Both the position numbers and the translations under genes were made by a program. From NCBI GenBank assembly GCA_046724655.1, contig JBKOWY010000018.1, forward strand, positions 1-64,000: DNA of 64,000 nucleotides. Reading direction: 5' to 3'. This document shows positions 43,217-52,550 of the stretch, piece after piece (position 1 is the first letter of the stretch; every line of letters starts with the position of its first letter). This DNA is from JALZAA01 sp046724655. Lineage in GTDB: Bacteria; Actinomycetota; Acidimicrobiia; IMCC26256; JACDBD01. Under the pieces are notes generated by a model. The model did not search any database. It saw only the letters and a program-made list of their open reading frames with translations, and was not told the origin of the DNA.

Positions 43217-44494
43217 GTGAGCGAGGGCGCCTCAACTCGGGTCGGCGTGCTCGGCTCCTCGGCACAGGCTCTGGTCGACGCGCACGGGGCCGTCAGACCC
43301 GACGACGCGCCCTGGCAGGTCGACTGGTGGATTGGCGCCGACGACCGCTGGCACGTTCCCGCGCGCGAGGCGTCGCTGCGCCAGTCGCTCGTGGGTGCGG
43401 CGCCGGTGGTCGAGACATCGCTACGCGTCCCCGGCGGTGACGCGGTGCACCGCGTCTACGGCATCGGCGGACCCGGCGGCCTCGTGGCCCTCGAGATCGA
43501 GAACGCGTCCGCCGCGCCCTTCGTCGCCGCGCTCGTTCTGGGCCCGGCCCCGGGTGGCCACTTGCGGGAAGTCGGTAGCAGCAGGTCGTGGGTCACCGTC
43601 AGCGGGCGTCCGGTCCTGCGCACGCCCCGGCCGGTGACCCGCTGGGCCGCCGGACTGAGCGACGAAACCCTCGAGACGGTTGTCGAAGGCCGGGCCGAAC
43701 GGGGCACCTTTCCCGGGATACGCCGCCGGGGTATGCGGCTCGAGGTCGCGTTGCTCCATCCACTTGCGCATCGGACGCGCCTTCGCTGCGCGCTGGCGGT
43801 GGGTCGCGATCGTTCGGTGCGCGTGGACGCCGTCGATCCGACGCTGCTTCCCGACGCGCACGTCGCCTCCGCCGGCTGGGCGGCGCACTTGCGCCGCGGG
43901 ATGCAGGCGGTCCTCCCCGACCACCGGCTCCAGCAGGCCGTGTACGCCGCGCGTGCCGCGCTGCTGCTCGGCGCCGACGCCGCCACCCGCCCCGACGCCG
44001 CGGAGCTGGCGGCGTTGGAGGACTGGGGGTTCGACACCGAGGCCGTCGCCACGTGGCGCCGCCTGGGCATTCGTGAGCGAAGGCGAGCGGCGCAGCGCAT
44101 CCCTGATCCCAGGTCGTGGGAGACGATCCAGGCGCGCCTGCGGGCGGCCTCGCCGACATTCGCGTGGCACGACGGTCCAGCCCCGTTCCTACGAGCGGTG
44201 CGCGACCTCCTCCTGGGCCCGAGCGACGGCGGCTCCGTGACGCTGCTGACCGAGTATCCGGCCTGCTGGCGTGGTCAGGGCCTCGACGTACGCGAGGCGC
44301 CCACGCGTGCCGGCCGCGTCTCGTACTCGGTGCGCTGGCATGGCCCCCGGCCGGCGCTGCTGTGGGAGTGCGAGAACGCGATCCGGCTCTCGGCGCCCGG
44401 CCTCGACCCGTCCTGGTCGACAACGGAGGCGCGGGGTGAGGCCCTCTTGGCCGCGCCTACTGGCCAGGCACGCGACGCGGGGAGCTTTGCGTAG
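43217..44494 (+). CDS. protein of unknown function next to a GH38 mannosidase
   Basis: 425 residues, GTG start. The N-terminal half is beta-rich ('YGIGGPGGLVALEIENAS'), and the C-terminal half is helical and Trp-rich ('ALEDWGFDTEAVATWRRLGI', 'LLWECENAIRLSAPGLDPSW'). No signal peptide or known motif. It converges with, and overlaps by 38 bases, the alpha-mannosidase gene. The fold order resembles proteins with a carbohydrate-binding front, which is speculation. Confidence 0.65.
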   Translation: MSEGASTRVGVLGSSAQALVDAHGAVRPDDAPWQVDWWIGADDRWHVPAREASLRQSLVGAAPVVETSLRVPGGDAVHRVYGIGGPGGLVALEIENASAAPFVAALVLGPAPGGHLREVGSSRSWVTVSGRPVLRTPRPVTRWAAGLSDETLETVVEGRAERGTFPGIRRRGMRLEVALLHPLAHRTRLRCALAVGRDRSVRVDAVDPTLLPDAHVASAGWAAHLRRGMQAVLPDHRLQQAVYAARAALLLGADAATRPDAAELAALEDWGFDTEAVATWRRLGIRERRRAAQRIPDPRSWETIQARLRAASPTFAWHDGPAPFLRAVRDLLLGPSDGGSVTLLTEYPACWRGQGLDVREAPTRAGRVSYSVRWHGPRPALLWECENAIRLSAPGLDPSWSTTEARGEALLAAPTGQARDAGSFA

Positions 44495-47246
44495 CCGCGT
44501 CGTCCAGGCGCAGCGTGGCGATCTCCCACGGCCGGAGCTCGAGCGTGCCCTCGACGCGCGCACGAGGACGGCCCACCAGGTCGACCGTCCAGCCGGTGAC
44601 GGGCGCGCCTTCCCATTCGATCGCCGCCGTTGCGACGTCAGGGGAGGGGTTGAACACGCGCACCACGAGCCCGCCCGCATCTCGCAGCACCGCCGAAACC
44701 CGGGCGCCGTCGACCTGCAAGGGCGCGCCCGTGGGCTCGCGGCGCGCGCCCGACCACCCCCCGGCCCGGATTCGCTCGAGCGGGACGAGCACCTCGTCGG
44801 CGACGTCGTAAAGCCGCGCGCCGAGCCAGTCGCCGCGATGAGGGACGAGCGCCCAGTCGAACGCGAGAGGCCCGAGCATCTGCGGCCCGTGGAGCGGATA
44901 GGGATATCCCGCCGGGCTCGCGCGCATCGAGAGCTGCATGCGCGAGAGATAGCCCGTCGCCCGCAGCAGCGTGAGCGCGAGCTCGGTTCCTTGCCTCCCG
45001 TCCTCGCTGACGAGCTCGTACTCCAGCAGGCCGTCGTGAACGAGGGCGAGGCCGGCGTTGCCGTCCGATGCATCTACGAAGCGGCGAGACACGAATGTCG
45101 GCAACCCGAACTCGTTGGGACCACCCTCGGCGCCGAGGCCCCGGTCGACGACCGCGAACGCGCACTCGGCGTTCGAGACGGTCGCCGGCGACGGCAGCGG
45201 GAAATGCACCCGCAGGCGGTGATCGCGGCAGGGATTGTCGAGCTCCGTGTGGACCCGCAGGAACCGCTCACCAGTCCGCAACTCCAGCGTCGTGTGCACA
45301 GTGGCGGCCACCATCTCGTCGGCGCGCTGCCCGCAGAAGCGCTCGTCGCCGATTGCATGCGTGGGCCACCGGTAGATCGCGTCGACACGCACTCGAGCCC
45401 GCACGGGACCGTCCTCGAGCGTCGTGACCTCGACGGATTCCGGTTGGTCGACGACCAGGTCGTCGGCGGGTGGCGAGTAGTTGTACACGTCGCCGCCGTC
45501 GCCGCCGTCGACCAGGCGACCGAGGCGCGGCAGCGTGAGTCCGTCGGCGGTGGTGACCGTGTAGGTGCCATCGCTGCTGTCGACCTCGACGTGCAGGTGC
45601 TCGTTGTCGAGCGACGAGGGGCCCGCGGACACCGCGGTCTCCGGCCCGGCTCCGGCGGCGACGGTGTAGCTCCGCCAGCCGAAGCCGGGGACGTCCTCGA
45701 CGGAGAAGATGGCCTCGCGGACGGGCGCCGCCATCACCCGGAAGCTGAACGTCTTCCCTTCGTCGCCGAGGCGGACGAGCTCGTCCCGGATCTCGGTCAG
45801 GTCGACGGCGGTCTCGCCCGGATGCGCGCCCTGGAACACGAGGTCGAGCGTGCCGTCGTCGGCTTCGGTCATCGCGTAACGCCCGATGCGCTCGCCGGCG
45901 AACTCGGGGCCGTTCATCATCTCGAGGACCCACCGCACCTTCTGGCCGGCGACGATGGTCGAGAAGCCCTCACCGGTGAGCACCCCGAGCTCCTGCGTCG
46001 GGCACGGCGTGCCATCGGCCGAGACGAAATGGAACGGTCCTTCACCCGGCACGTTCACCGAGAGCAGACCCCCGCGCCGCGCTTGGGTCGGGTTCACGAC
46101 CAGGGTCGACCCCGCGGGCGCATCGACCGCGGCGGCGAGGTCGCGCAGCGCGTCACGCGTGAGCACGTCGCCGATCTGGCGGGCCTCGTGGTAGCGGACG
46201 AGCACCTGGTCGACGACCTCGTCGTCGCTGCACGCGCAGGACGAGTCGTGGGCGCTGTTCAGCACGAGGTTCCGCCAGGCGATGCCGAGGAGCGCGTTCG
46301 GATATCGCTCGGGAGGTAGAAGGAGTGCCGACAGCGGCTCCGCCCGCCGCTCGAGCGCCCGTTCGGCGCGGGCGCACGCCTGATGGACGTCGACGCGGTT
46401 CGACGCCACGCCCATGAGCACGTTGGCGCGCGCGCCGGACCGCAGCTCGCCCCGCCACGTCGTCAACCCGTCGGTAGGTTGCTCGGCGAGGTATTCGGGC
46501 AGCGAGGTGACGACGAACCGGTAATCGTCTTGGATCTCGTTCGCTTCGGCGACGACGCGTCCGAGCCACGGCTGCGGCATCTGGTGGTCGGTGCCATTCA
46601 TCAGCAACATCGCTCCGCCCGGAAGGCGAGCCGGGCCCAGCTCGAGCTCGTAGCTGCGCGCCCGGGCGACGAGTTGCTTGGCATCGTCGGGGAGGTCGCG
46701 CCCGTTCGAGTACGAGCCGTACAGGTACTCGGCGCGCACGGTCGATCCGTCGGGCGCTTCCCAGTTGAACGCCGTCTTGGTGACGCTCGACGGCACGCCG
46801 CGCCACACCACCGCGTGCTCGAACCCGGCCTGCCGCAGGATCTGGGGCATCTGCGCGATGTGGCCGAACATGTCGGGGAGGTAGCCCACCGGCATGCCGC
46901 CCCCAAGCTCCGTGGAGCGTCGCAGACCGAGCTGGAGGTCGCGCACGATCGTCTCGCCCGAGACCATGAACTCGTCCATGAGGACCATCCACGGCCCTAC
47001 CGACAAGCGGCCGGTGGCCGCCAGGCGCCGCAGCGTCTGTGCCGCTTCGGGGCGGACCTCCAGGTAGTCGTCGACGACGACCGTCTGACCGTCGAGGAGG
47101 AACCTGGCGTAGCTCAGGTCACGCTCGAGGAGGGGCAGGAGCTCGTCGAGCAGGCGCACGAGCCGGGCCCGGAAGACCTGGAAGGGCGCGTACCACTCTC
47201 GATCCCAGTGCGTGTGGGGGAGGATCGCAACGGTCGTCGGCGGCAC
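44457..47246 (-). CDS. alpha-mannosidase, glycoside hydrolase family 38
   Basis: 929 residues, GTG start. The N-terminus 'ILPHTHWDREWYAPFQVFR' holds the GH38 zinc ligands (His, Asp). 'GYLPDMFGHIAQMPQILRQA' carries the nucleophile Asp, and 'NSAHDSSCACSDDEV' has further zinc ligands. The central three-helix bundle and C-terminal beta domains fill the rest. No signal peptide, so it should be cytosolic and may recycle mannose glycans or mannosyl-glycerates. It diverges from amt. Confidence 0.92.
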   Translation of the reverse strand: MPPTTVAILPHTHWDREWYAPFQVFRARLVRLLDELLPLLERDLSYARFLLDGQTVVVDDYLEVRPEAAQTLRRLAATGRLSVGPWMVLMDEFMVSGETIVRDLQLGLRRSTELGGGMPVGYLPDMFGHIAQMPQILRQAGFEHAVVWRGVPSSVTKTAFNWEAPDGSTVRAEYLYGSYSNGRDLPDDAKQLVARARSYELELGPARLPGGAMLLMNGTDHQMPQPWLGRVVAEANEIQDDYRFVVTSLPEYLAEQPTDGLTTWRGELRSGARANVLMGVASNRVDVHQACARAERALERRAEPLSALLLPPERYPNALLGIAWRNLVLNSAHDSSCACSDDEVVDQVLVRYHEARQIGDVLTRDALRDLAAAVDAPAGSTLVVNPTQARRGGLLSVNVPGEGPFHFVSADGTPCPTQELGVLTGEGFSTIVAGQKVRWVLEMMNGPEFAGERIGRYAMTEADDGTLDLVFQGAHPGETAVDLTEIRDELVRLGDEGKTFSFRVMAAPVREAIFSVEDVPGFGWRSYTVAAGAGPETAVSAGPSSLDNEHLHVEVDSSDGTYTVTTADGLTLPRLGRLVDGGDGGDVYNYSPPADDLVVDQPESVEVTTLEDGPVRARVRVDAIYRWPTHAIGDERFCGQRADEMVAATVHTTLELRTGERFLRVHTELDNPCRDHRLRVHFPLPSPATVSNAECAFAVVDRGLGAEGGPNEFGLPTFVSRRFVDASDGNAGLALVHDGLLEYELVSEDGRQGTELALTLLRATGYLSRMQLSMRASPAGYPYPLHGPQMLGPLAFDWALVPHRGDWLGARLYDVADEVLVPLERIRAGGWSGARREPTGAPLQVDGARVSAVLRDAGGLVVRVFNPSPDVATAAIEWEGAPVTGWTVDLVGRPRARVEGTLELRPWEIATLRLDDAATQSSPRRVPGQ

Positions 47247-47315
47247 CGGCCCAGGATACGAGCCGGGCTGCGTCGGGAGCGGCCGTCAGAGTCCCGTCAG
47301 AGCCGTGTTTCGGTT

Positions 47316-47360
47316 CGTTCACGGATCGGCACCGGTCGCGAAACGTGCCCCCCTTACGTT
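47316..47360 (+). promoter_or_regulatory. GlnR-like box and -10 of amt
   Basis: TTCAC-N6-GCACC-N6-GAAAC (47318-47344) with TACGTT as -10 (47355-47360). It aligns without gaps to 21305-21347: CGTTCAC, GTCGCGAAAC and CCCCCTTACG are identical blocks (about 30 of 43 positions overall). Confidence 0.6.
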
Positions 47361-47445
47361 CGCCTTACCTCGCGCAGAGGGGCTGGAACCACGCGAGGGG
47401 GAGGGCAACGGCGCCTTTTCGAGCATTCACGAGCAGGAGGACGAT

Positions 47446-49041
47446 GTGAAACGGAAATTGTTGGGCAAGGGCGCCGCGGTTGTGACCCTCGCCCTCGTAC
47501 TGGTGGTCCTTGCCGGCACAGCGGCGTTCGGACAGGACCCGAAGCCGGTGTTCGACGGCAAGCTGATCCCGGCGCCGTCGGACGTCGGCGTGAGCTTGAA
47601 CATTCTCTGGGTCGTCATCTCCGCGGTGCTCGTCATATTCATGCAGGCGGGCTTCGCGTTGGTCGAGACCGGTTTCACCAGGGCGAAGCACGCCGCTCAC
47701 ACGATGTCGATGAACTTCGCGATCTTCGGGTTGGGTTTCGTCGCGTTCTTCGTCGTGGGTTATGCGTTCATGTTCGGCGGCTACACCGCCAGCGGAGTCA
47801 TCCCGTTCGGCTACGACAAGGCGGTCGGTGACGCGCTCATCGGCTCGGGTGATTGGACGTTCCTGTGGCACGGAGGGTTCTTCCTCACCAACCTCCCGAG
47901 CCTTGCGTTGACGGCACCGGTGGCGGCGTTCTTCCTCTACATGGTGGCCTTCATGGACACCACAGCCACCATCCCGACGGGAGCGATGGCCGAGCGGTGG
48001 CGGTGGAAGTCCTTCGTGGCGTGGGGCCTCTTCGTCGGATCGATCTACTACCCGCTGTTCGGCGCGTGGACCTGGGGCGGCGGCTGGCTGGCGAAGCTGG
48101 GCAACAGCCTGCATCTCGGATTCGGTTACGTGGACTTTGCCGGATCGGGCGTTGTCCACGCGATGGGGGGCTTTGCCGGTCTGGCCGGCGCGCTCGTACT
48201 CGGTCCGCGGATCGGCAAGTACGGTCCGGACGGGAAGCCACGGACGTTGGCGGCGCACAGCATCCCGATGGCGCTGCTCGGCACGTTCATCCTGCTCGTG
48301 GGCTGGTTCGGGTTCAACGCGGGTTCGACACTCGCTGCCACAGACGTTCGGTTCGCGGTCATTGCGACGAACACCGCACTGGCGGCTGCGTTCGGTGCAA
48401 CGGTTGCGATGTTCTACGCGATGCGGCGGCTCGGGAAGCCCGACCCGGGGATGATGGCGAACGGCATGCTCGCCGGACTCGTGGCGATCACGGCGCCGTG
48501 TGCCTTCGTGCAGCCGTGGGCAGCAGCGGTGATCGGTGCCATTGCAGCTGTCATCGTCATCGAGTCGATTCTCTTCATCGAGCGCAAGGGCGTCGACGAT
48601 CCGGTAGGCGCGATCTCGGTGCACGGTGTCTGCGGCATCTGGGGAGTGCTCTCGGTCGGTCTGTTCGCGAGTGGGCAGTACGGGACCGCGTGGAACGGCA
48701 CGACTGAAGGCTCGGCGGCAGCCGCCAAGGGTGTGAGCGGGATCCTCTACGGCCTCGACCCTGGGCTCGGTCAGCTCGTGGCTCAGGCCGTCGGGGCGCT
48801 CGTCATCGTCTTCGTGATGGGCGGGATCGCCTACTTGTTCTTCAAGATCTGCAACGCGGTCACGAAGGGCGGTATCCGGCCCGCCGAGGACGTCGAGCGC
48901 GCGGGAATCGACCGGGAGGAGATGGGCGTCATCGCCTACTCCGACCTCACCCTCAGCGAGCTGGTGCTCGCGGGCGAGGACCCGGCCGAGGACAGGGTGC
49001 TCGCGAGCACTCCGTCCCCCGACCCGACCATCGGTAGGTAA
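47446..49041 (+). CDS. amt: ammonium transporter Amt
   Basis: 531 residues from the GTG at 47446 with GCAGGAGGA in front. A cleavable signal peptide (to about residue 27, 'VLAGTAAFGQ') and 11 membrane segments follow. The pore His pair is in 'VVHAMGGFAGLAGALVLG' and 'ISVHGVCGIWGVLSVG'; 'FNAGSTLAA' is also typical. The C-terminal tail 'AGIDREEMGVIAY' is the regulatory segment. No glnK or glnD follows, unlike the usual amt-glnK-glnD operon. The upstream GlnR-like box indicates nitrogen control. Confidence 0.95.
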   Translation: MKRKLLGKGAAVVTLALVLVVLAGTAAFGQDPKPVFDGKLIPAPSDVGVSLNILWVVISAVLVIFMQAGFALVETGFTRAKHAAHTMSMNFAIFGLGFVAFFVVGYAFMFGGYTASGVIPFGYDKAVGDALIGSGDWTFLWHGGFFLTNLPSLALTAPVAAFFLYMVAFMDTTATIPTGAMAERWRWKSFVAWGLFVGSIYYPLFGAWTWGGGWLAKLGNSLHLGFGYVDFAGSGVVHAMGGFAGLAGALVLGPRIGKYGPDGKPRTLAAHSIPMALLGTFILLVGWFGFNAGSTLAATDVRFAVIATNTALAAAFGATVAMFYAMRRLGKPDPGMMANGMLAGLVAITAPCAFVQPWAAAVIGAIAAVIVIESILFIERKGVDDPVGAISVHGVCGIWGVLSVGLFASGQYGTAWNGTTEGSAAAAKGVSGILYGLDPGLGQLVAQAVGALVIVFVMGGIAYLFFKICNAVTKGGIRPAEDVERAGIDREEMGVIAYSDLTLSELVLAGEDPAEDRVLASTPSPDPTIGR

Positions 49042-49140
49042 CGAGGAGTTCCACGGCGGTTGCGCAAGTGGTCGGCGGGCGACGGGGCCCGCCGACCGCT
49101 TCGCCGTGTGTGTACGCGTTCGAGCGCGCATACTGGTGAT

Positions 49141-49527
49141 GTGGGCCCGAGCCGGTACGTCGGCCAAAGCGTGTTCCTGCGCTGCTGGCCCCCGGGCATG
49201 CTCGCCTTCGCACTCATTGTGCTGCTCGGTACCGGCCGAGGTGCGTTCTTCTACGGGGGGCTGTTCGCGCTCTGCGGCCTGGTGTCGGCCCGCTACCTGC
49301 CGTGGCGCTTCGCCGTCCTCGACGACGGCATCGCATTGTGGTTCCCCTTCGGGCGGCGCCTGTTCCTGCCCAAGGACGCCGTGACGGTGCGCGTGCGTTC
49401 GGGGAGCCCGGTCGCGTATCCGGAAGTCTTCCGCCGGTGGGGCTACCCGCTCACCGACGGCCTCGTGGAGCGGCGTCGCAAGCTGCTGGCCGCCGTGCTC
49501 GTGCAGCACGGTTTCCACGTAGCGTGA
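49141..49527 (+). CDS. small membrane protein of unknown function
   Basis: 128 residues from the GTG at 49141, close behind a CATACT -10-like element (possibly leaderless). Two membrane segments ('GMLAFALIVLLGTG', 'AFFYGGLFALCGLVSARYL') precede a soluble part with 'RLFLPKDAVTVRVRSG'. Not recognised. Its stop overlaps the next start (GTGA). Confidence 0.65.
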   Translation: MGPSRYVGQSVFLRCWPPGMLAFALIVLLGTGRGAFFYGGLFALCGLVSARYLPWRFAVLDDGIALWFPFGRRLFLPKDAVTVRVRSGSPVAYPEVFRRWGYPLTDGLVERRRKLLAAVLVQHGFHVA

Positions 49528-49937
49528 ACGCGATGGTCGATCTCCGTGCCGGCGTTCCCGGCGTCAACGCCCCGGCGCCGACCACGTACGAGGAGTTCTG
49601 GCCGTACTACGTGAGCCAGCACCTGCACCCGGCGACGCGTGCCATGCACGTGATCGGCACCTCGCTGGCCATCCTCGCGATCGTGACGGCCGTCGTGTTC
49701 CGCGCGCCGATCCTGCTGATCGCGGTGCCGGTGCTCGGCTACGGCTTCGCCTTCGCGAGCCATTTCATCTGGGAGAAGAACAAGCCGGCCTCCTTCGGGC
49801 ACCCGCTGTGGTCGTTCCGCGCCGACCTGCGCCAGCTGTGGAAGGCGTACGGAGGTCTACTCGCCGACGACGTGCGGGCCGTGCGGGCCGCCGCCGGGGT
49901 GCCGCCCACCGCGCGCACGCTGGCCGAAGCAGCGTAG
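49524..49937 (+). CDS. Mpo1/DUF962-family membrane protein
   Basis: 137 residues from the GTG overlapping the previous stop; the ATG at 49533 is an alternative. 'FWPYYVSQHLHPATRAMHVIG' contains the conserved His residues, followed by two membrane segments and 'HFIWEKNKPASFGHPLWSF'. Yeast Mpo1 is an Fe(II) dioxygenase that shortens 2-hydroxy fatty acids; a similar lipid role is possible here. Confidence 0.82.
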   Translation: MNAMVDLRAGVPGVNAPAPTTYEEFWPYYVSQHLHPATRAMHVIGTSLAILAIVTAVVFRAPILLIAVPVLGYGFAFASHFIWEKNKPASFGHPLWSFRADLRQLWKAYGGLLADDVRAVRAAAGVPPTARTLAEAA

Positions 49938-49944
49938 GCGGCAG

Positions 49945-51507
49945 TCACCCCCGCGCCCACTCCTTGGCCATCGGGCTGGGCTCCACCGTGTGTCCGACGC
50001 GCTCGAACCAACCGGCCTCGTACGCCTGCTCGAGCGCGTGCTGTTCATGCGCCGCCACGCGCGCCGGCGCCCGAACAGAGCGACCGCCGCCGGCGCCGGG
50101 AACCGCGTCGCAGGGCGGGGACGGGTCGGCCAGCGCGACGTCGAGGTTGATGCCGACACGCCGGTCGACTCGCTCGGTGGCGAGGCTCGCGCCGAGATTG
50201 TTGGCGCGCCGGTCGCGGGTCGTGAGGAACCAGGTCTGCCCGGCCTTGCCCGGCCCGCGCGCCGGCGCGCCCAGGAAGCGCCACTCGAGGAATCGAAGCA
50301 CGGAGGTGTGGTCGTACAGCGTGTGGTCGACATACCCGCGCCGCGCGTAGGGCGAGGCGATAAGCGCGGGCACGCGGAAGCCGGCCTGCCCGAAGTTCTG
50401 GTCGTCGACCGGATTGGCCCGGTCGTCGGGAAGCACCGGCGGCTTGACGTGGTCGTAGAACCCGCCCCACTCGTCGTACTTGACCACGAACGCGCCGCGT
50501 CTCCAGTGCTTCGACCGCGCAAACGCGGCGAACACGTCGCGCAGGAACCGCTGCCCGGCGCGGATGTCGGCGAGCGGATGGTCGTCGGTGCGGTTCCCGC
50601 CCAGGAAGGCAGGATCGACCATCGTGAACTTCGGCAGCCTCCCCTGTTGCGCGTCGGTGAAGTACTGGTCGATCCGTCGTTGGAAGTTCGCCAAACGAGA
50701 GCCCCACAGCGCGAGCACGGGAAGGTCGGTGTAGTAGTAGCCCGCGCTCACACCCGCGTTCGCGAGCCGATCCCAGATCGTGTCCCACTGGTATCCGCCG
50801 GTCGCGAACGGCAACGTGTTGTCCTTGTACTCACCCGACTGGCCCGAGTGGAGGTAAGCGCGGTTGGGGTACGTCGGACCGAGGATCGAGGCGTGCCAGC
50901 GGTCGAACACCGTGAACTCGCGCGCCAGCTGCGACGTGAACGGCAGTGCGTCGCCGCCGTAGTACCCGAGCGCGAATGTGTCGTTGCCGCTGCCGGGGGC
51001 CAGGAAGCCGCCGTCCCGCTGTACGCGCCCTTGTGTCCACTGGTGGCCGGGATCGGGATGACCGCATCCCCGGTACGGGTTCGCTTCGGCGGGGTTCGCG
51101 AGCAGGGGCGCGGTCGGGACGGTCGTCCCGTCGGGGGCGGGAAACGACTGGCGCTGCCTGCCATCGACGCGGAAGCGCTTCCCGTACCGGCTCTTGCCGC
51201 GCTCGATGTACCTCTTGTCGTCGGCGAGCCAGCCGAAGTAGTGATCGAACGACCGGTTCTCCATCATCACGACGACGACGGTGTCGATCGGCGACTCCTT
51301 CGCCGGCTGATCGAGCATCGACGTGAAGTCCTCGGCCGCGAGTCTCCCGCCGGCGGCGCGCCTCCCGAGCCCGAGCACCGGCGCACCCAACGCGACCGCC
51401 CCGCCCAGCTGCGCTGTTCGTCGCAGGAACTCACGCCGGTTCAAGGCCGCCTGTCTAGCGCGCCGCCGGACTCGCTTGCGTGCGCGTCGCCGTAACATCC
51501 ATGTCAT
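49945..51507 (-). CDS. secreted phosphoesterase (phospholipase C / acid phosphatase family)
   Basis: 520 residues; the ATG at 51507 overlaps the divergent start at 51506, so the ATG at 51498 is also likely. A Tat signal is clear (very Arg-rich front, 'NRREFLRRTAQLGGAVALGA'). PF04185 motifs: 'VVVMMENRSFDHYFGW' near the start, 'HASILGPTYPNRAYLHSG', and 'KYDEWGGFYDHVKPP'. The exported enzyme cleaves phosphate or phospholipid esters, giving phosphate acquisition or lipid turnover. Confidence 0.88.
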   Translation of the reverse strand: MTWMLRRRARKRVRRRARQAALNRREFLRRTAQLGGAVALGAPVLGLGRRAAGGRLAAEDFTSMLDQPAKESPIDTVVVVMMENRSFDHYFGWLADDKRYIERGKSRYGKRFRVDGRQRQSFPAPDGTTVPTAPLLANPAEANPYRGCGHPDPGHQWTQGRVQRDGGFLAPGSGNDTFALGYYGGDALPFTSQLAREFTVFDRWHASILGPTYPNRAYLHSGQSGEYKDNTLPFATGGYQWDTIWDRLANAGVSAGYYYTDLPVLALWGSRLANFQRRIDQYFTDAQQGRLPKFTMVDPAFLGGNRTDDHPLADIRAGQRFLRDVFAAFARSKHWRRGAFVVKYDEWGGFYDHVKPPVLPDDRANPVDDQNFGQAGFRVPALIASPYARRGYVDHTLYDHTSVLRFLEWRFLGAPARGPGKAGQTWFLTTRDRRANNLGASLATERVDRRVGINLDVALADPSPPCDAVPGAGGGRSVRAPARVAAHEQHALEQAYEAGWFERVGHTVEPSPMAKEWARG

Positions 51508-51934
51508 GCGAGTGGTCCTGGGGTCCGACGAGAAGACGTCGCTGACCGACGCGGTGGCGGACGACCTCGAGCGGCGCGGCCACGAGGTCTTCCTGGTGGG
51601 CCCGCCGGGCGGAGAGGCGATCGAGTGGGCCGAGGTCGGTCAGCGCGTCGGCGAGGCCGTCGCGAAGCGAGAAGTCGACACAGGCGTGTTGTTCTGCTGG
51701 ACGGGGACCGGCGCATCGATCGCCGCCAACAAGGTGCCGGGCGTGCGGGCGGCGCTGTGCACGGACGCCGCCACCGCGGCCGGCGCCCGCAAATGGAACG
51801 ACGCCAACGTCCTCGTCATGGGCCTGCGCCTGACGACGCCGGATATCGCGGGCGAGCTCCTCGACGCGTGGTTCACCACCGAGCCCGAGCCGAGCGAAGC
51901 CGACAACATCGCCCGCTTGGAGGCCCATCGGTAA
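51506..51934 (+). CDS. RpiB/LacAB-family sugar-phosphate isomerase
   Basis: 142 residues. 'VLGSDEKTSLTDAVADDLER' opens the fold; the catalytic Cys is in 'VLFCWTGTGASIAANKVPG' (usually CGTGIG), and 'LCTDAATAAGARKWNDANVL' follows. Ribose-5-phosphate isomerase B is the closest match; the changed loop could mean a different sugar. The start overlaps the divergent phosphoesterase start. Confidence 0.82.
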   Translation: MRVVLGSDEKTSLTDAVADDLERRGHEVFLVGPPGGEAIEWAEVGQRVGEAVAKREVDTGVLFCWTGTGASIAANKVPGVRAALCTDAATAAGARKWNDANVLVMGLRLTTPDIAGELLDAWFTTEPEPSEADNIARLEAHR

Positions 51935-51964
51935 GCTCCGGCGGTCACGGGCCAAAGGAGACCG

Positions 51965-52252
51965 ATGCCGACGTACGTCATGCTCACGACGCTCGGGCCC
52001 GACGGTTGGGCCACCGTCCGCGAGAACCCGAACCGGATCCGCGAGGTCACCCAAGAGGTCGAATCGATGGGCCTAACGGTCGTCGCCCAGTACGCGTTGC
52101 TGGGACAGTACGACTTTCTCAACGTGATAGAAGCGCCCGACGAGGCGACGATGTCGAAGGCCGCGATCACACTCGCTTCGCGAGGAACGATGCGGACGAC
52201 GACGTACCAGGCGATCGCGGTCGACGAGCTGATCGAGAGCTTGAAGCGCTAG
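51965..52252 (+). CDS. GYD-domain protein
   Basis: 95 residues with AAAGGAG upstream. 'PTYVMLTTLGPDGWATVREN' and 'QYALLGQYDFLNVIEAPDEA' (with GQYD in place of GxYD) match the GYD ferredoxin-like family. Function unknown in general. Confidence 0.85.
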   Translation: MPTYVMLTTLGPDGWATVRENPNRIREVTQEVESMGLTVVAQYALLGQYDFLNVIEAPDEATMSKAAITLASRGTMRTTTYQAIAVDELIESLKR

Positions 52253-52265
52253 CGCGAGCTCCGCG

Positions 52266-52490
52266 CTAGGTGATCCACCACATCGAGCGCTTCTTCTCCT
52301 CGCGCACCTCGTCGTCCACGAAGAGTGCGGGGAGGACCGAACCGTCGGACCGACGCTTGAGCTTGTAGCGGGCGTCGCTGCCTTCGTCGACGACCTCGGC
52401 GACCTCGAAACCACGTGCCCACCGCTCGTCGAAGCGCGAGCGCACTTCGACTCGGGTGCCTTGCTTCACGGGCGCGACGGTAACAGGCAC
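52266..52490 (-). CDS. small tudor-like basic protein of unknown function
   Basis: 74 residues from the GTG at 52490 (the GTG at 52469 is an alternative). 'GTRVEVRSRFDERWARGFEV' and 'ARYKLKRRSDGSVLPALFVD' look like a small beta-barrel. Not recognised as a named family. It faces the GYD gene. Confidence 0.55.
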   Translation of the reverse strand: MPVTVAPVKQGTRVEVRSRFDERWARGFEVAEVVDEGSDARYKLKRRSDGSVLPALFVDDEVREEKKRSMWWIT

Positions 52491-52538
52491 CTGACCAGGC
52501 CCGAAAGGACGTTGCGCGTCTGCCGGGGACGGGCTTGG

Positions 52539-52544
52539 TAGCTT
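52539..52544 (+). promoter_or_regulatory. -10 element of rnhB, leaderless
   Basis: TAGCTT ends 6 bases before the rnhB ATG, the same spacing as at serA and the winged-helix gene. Confidence 0.4.
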
Positions 52545-52550
52545 CCGGCC

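Noticed and set aside
44271..46319. A 682-codon open frame on the plus strand opposite the GH38 gene
   Set aside because: It is the antisense of a clear alpha-mannosidase. The product is Arg/Ala-rich without any domain, as expected from high GC in the wrong frame.
47301..47316. GTTTC near 47307 as an additional GlnR half-site
   Set aside because: The spacing to the other boxes does not follow the 5+6 pattern.
47365..49518. A 717-codon open frame on the minus strand across amt
   Set aside because: Antisense of the Amt membrane segments; low-complexity, highly charged product with no domain.
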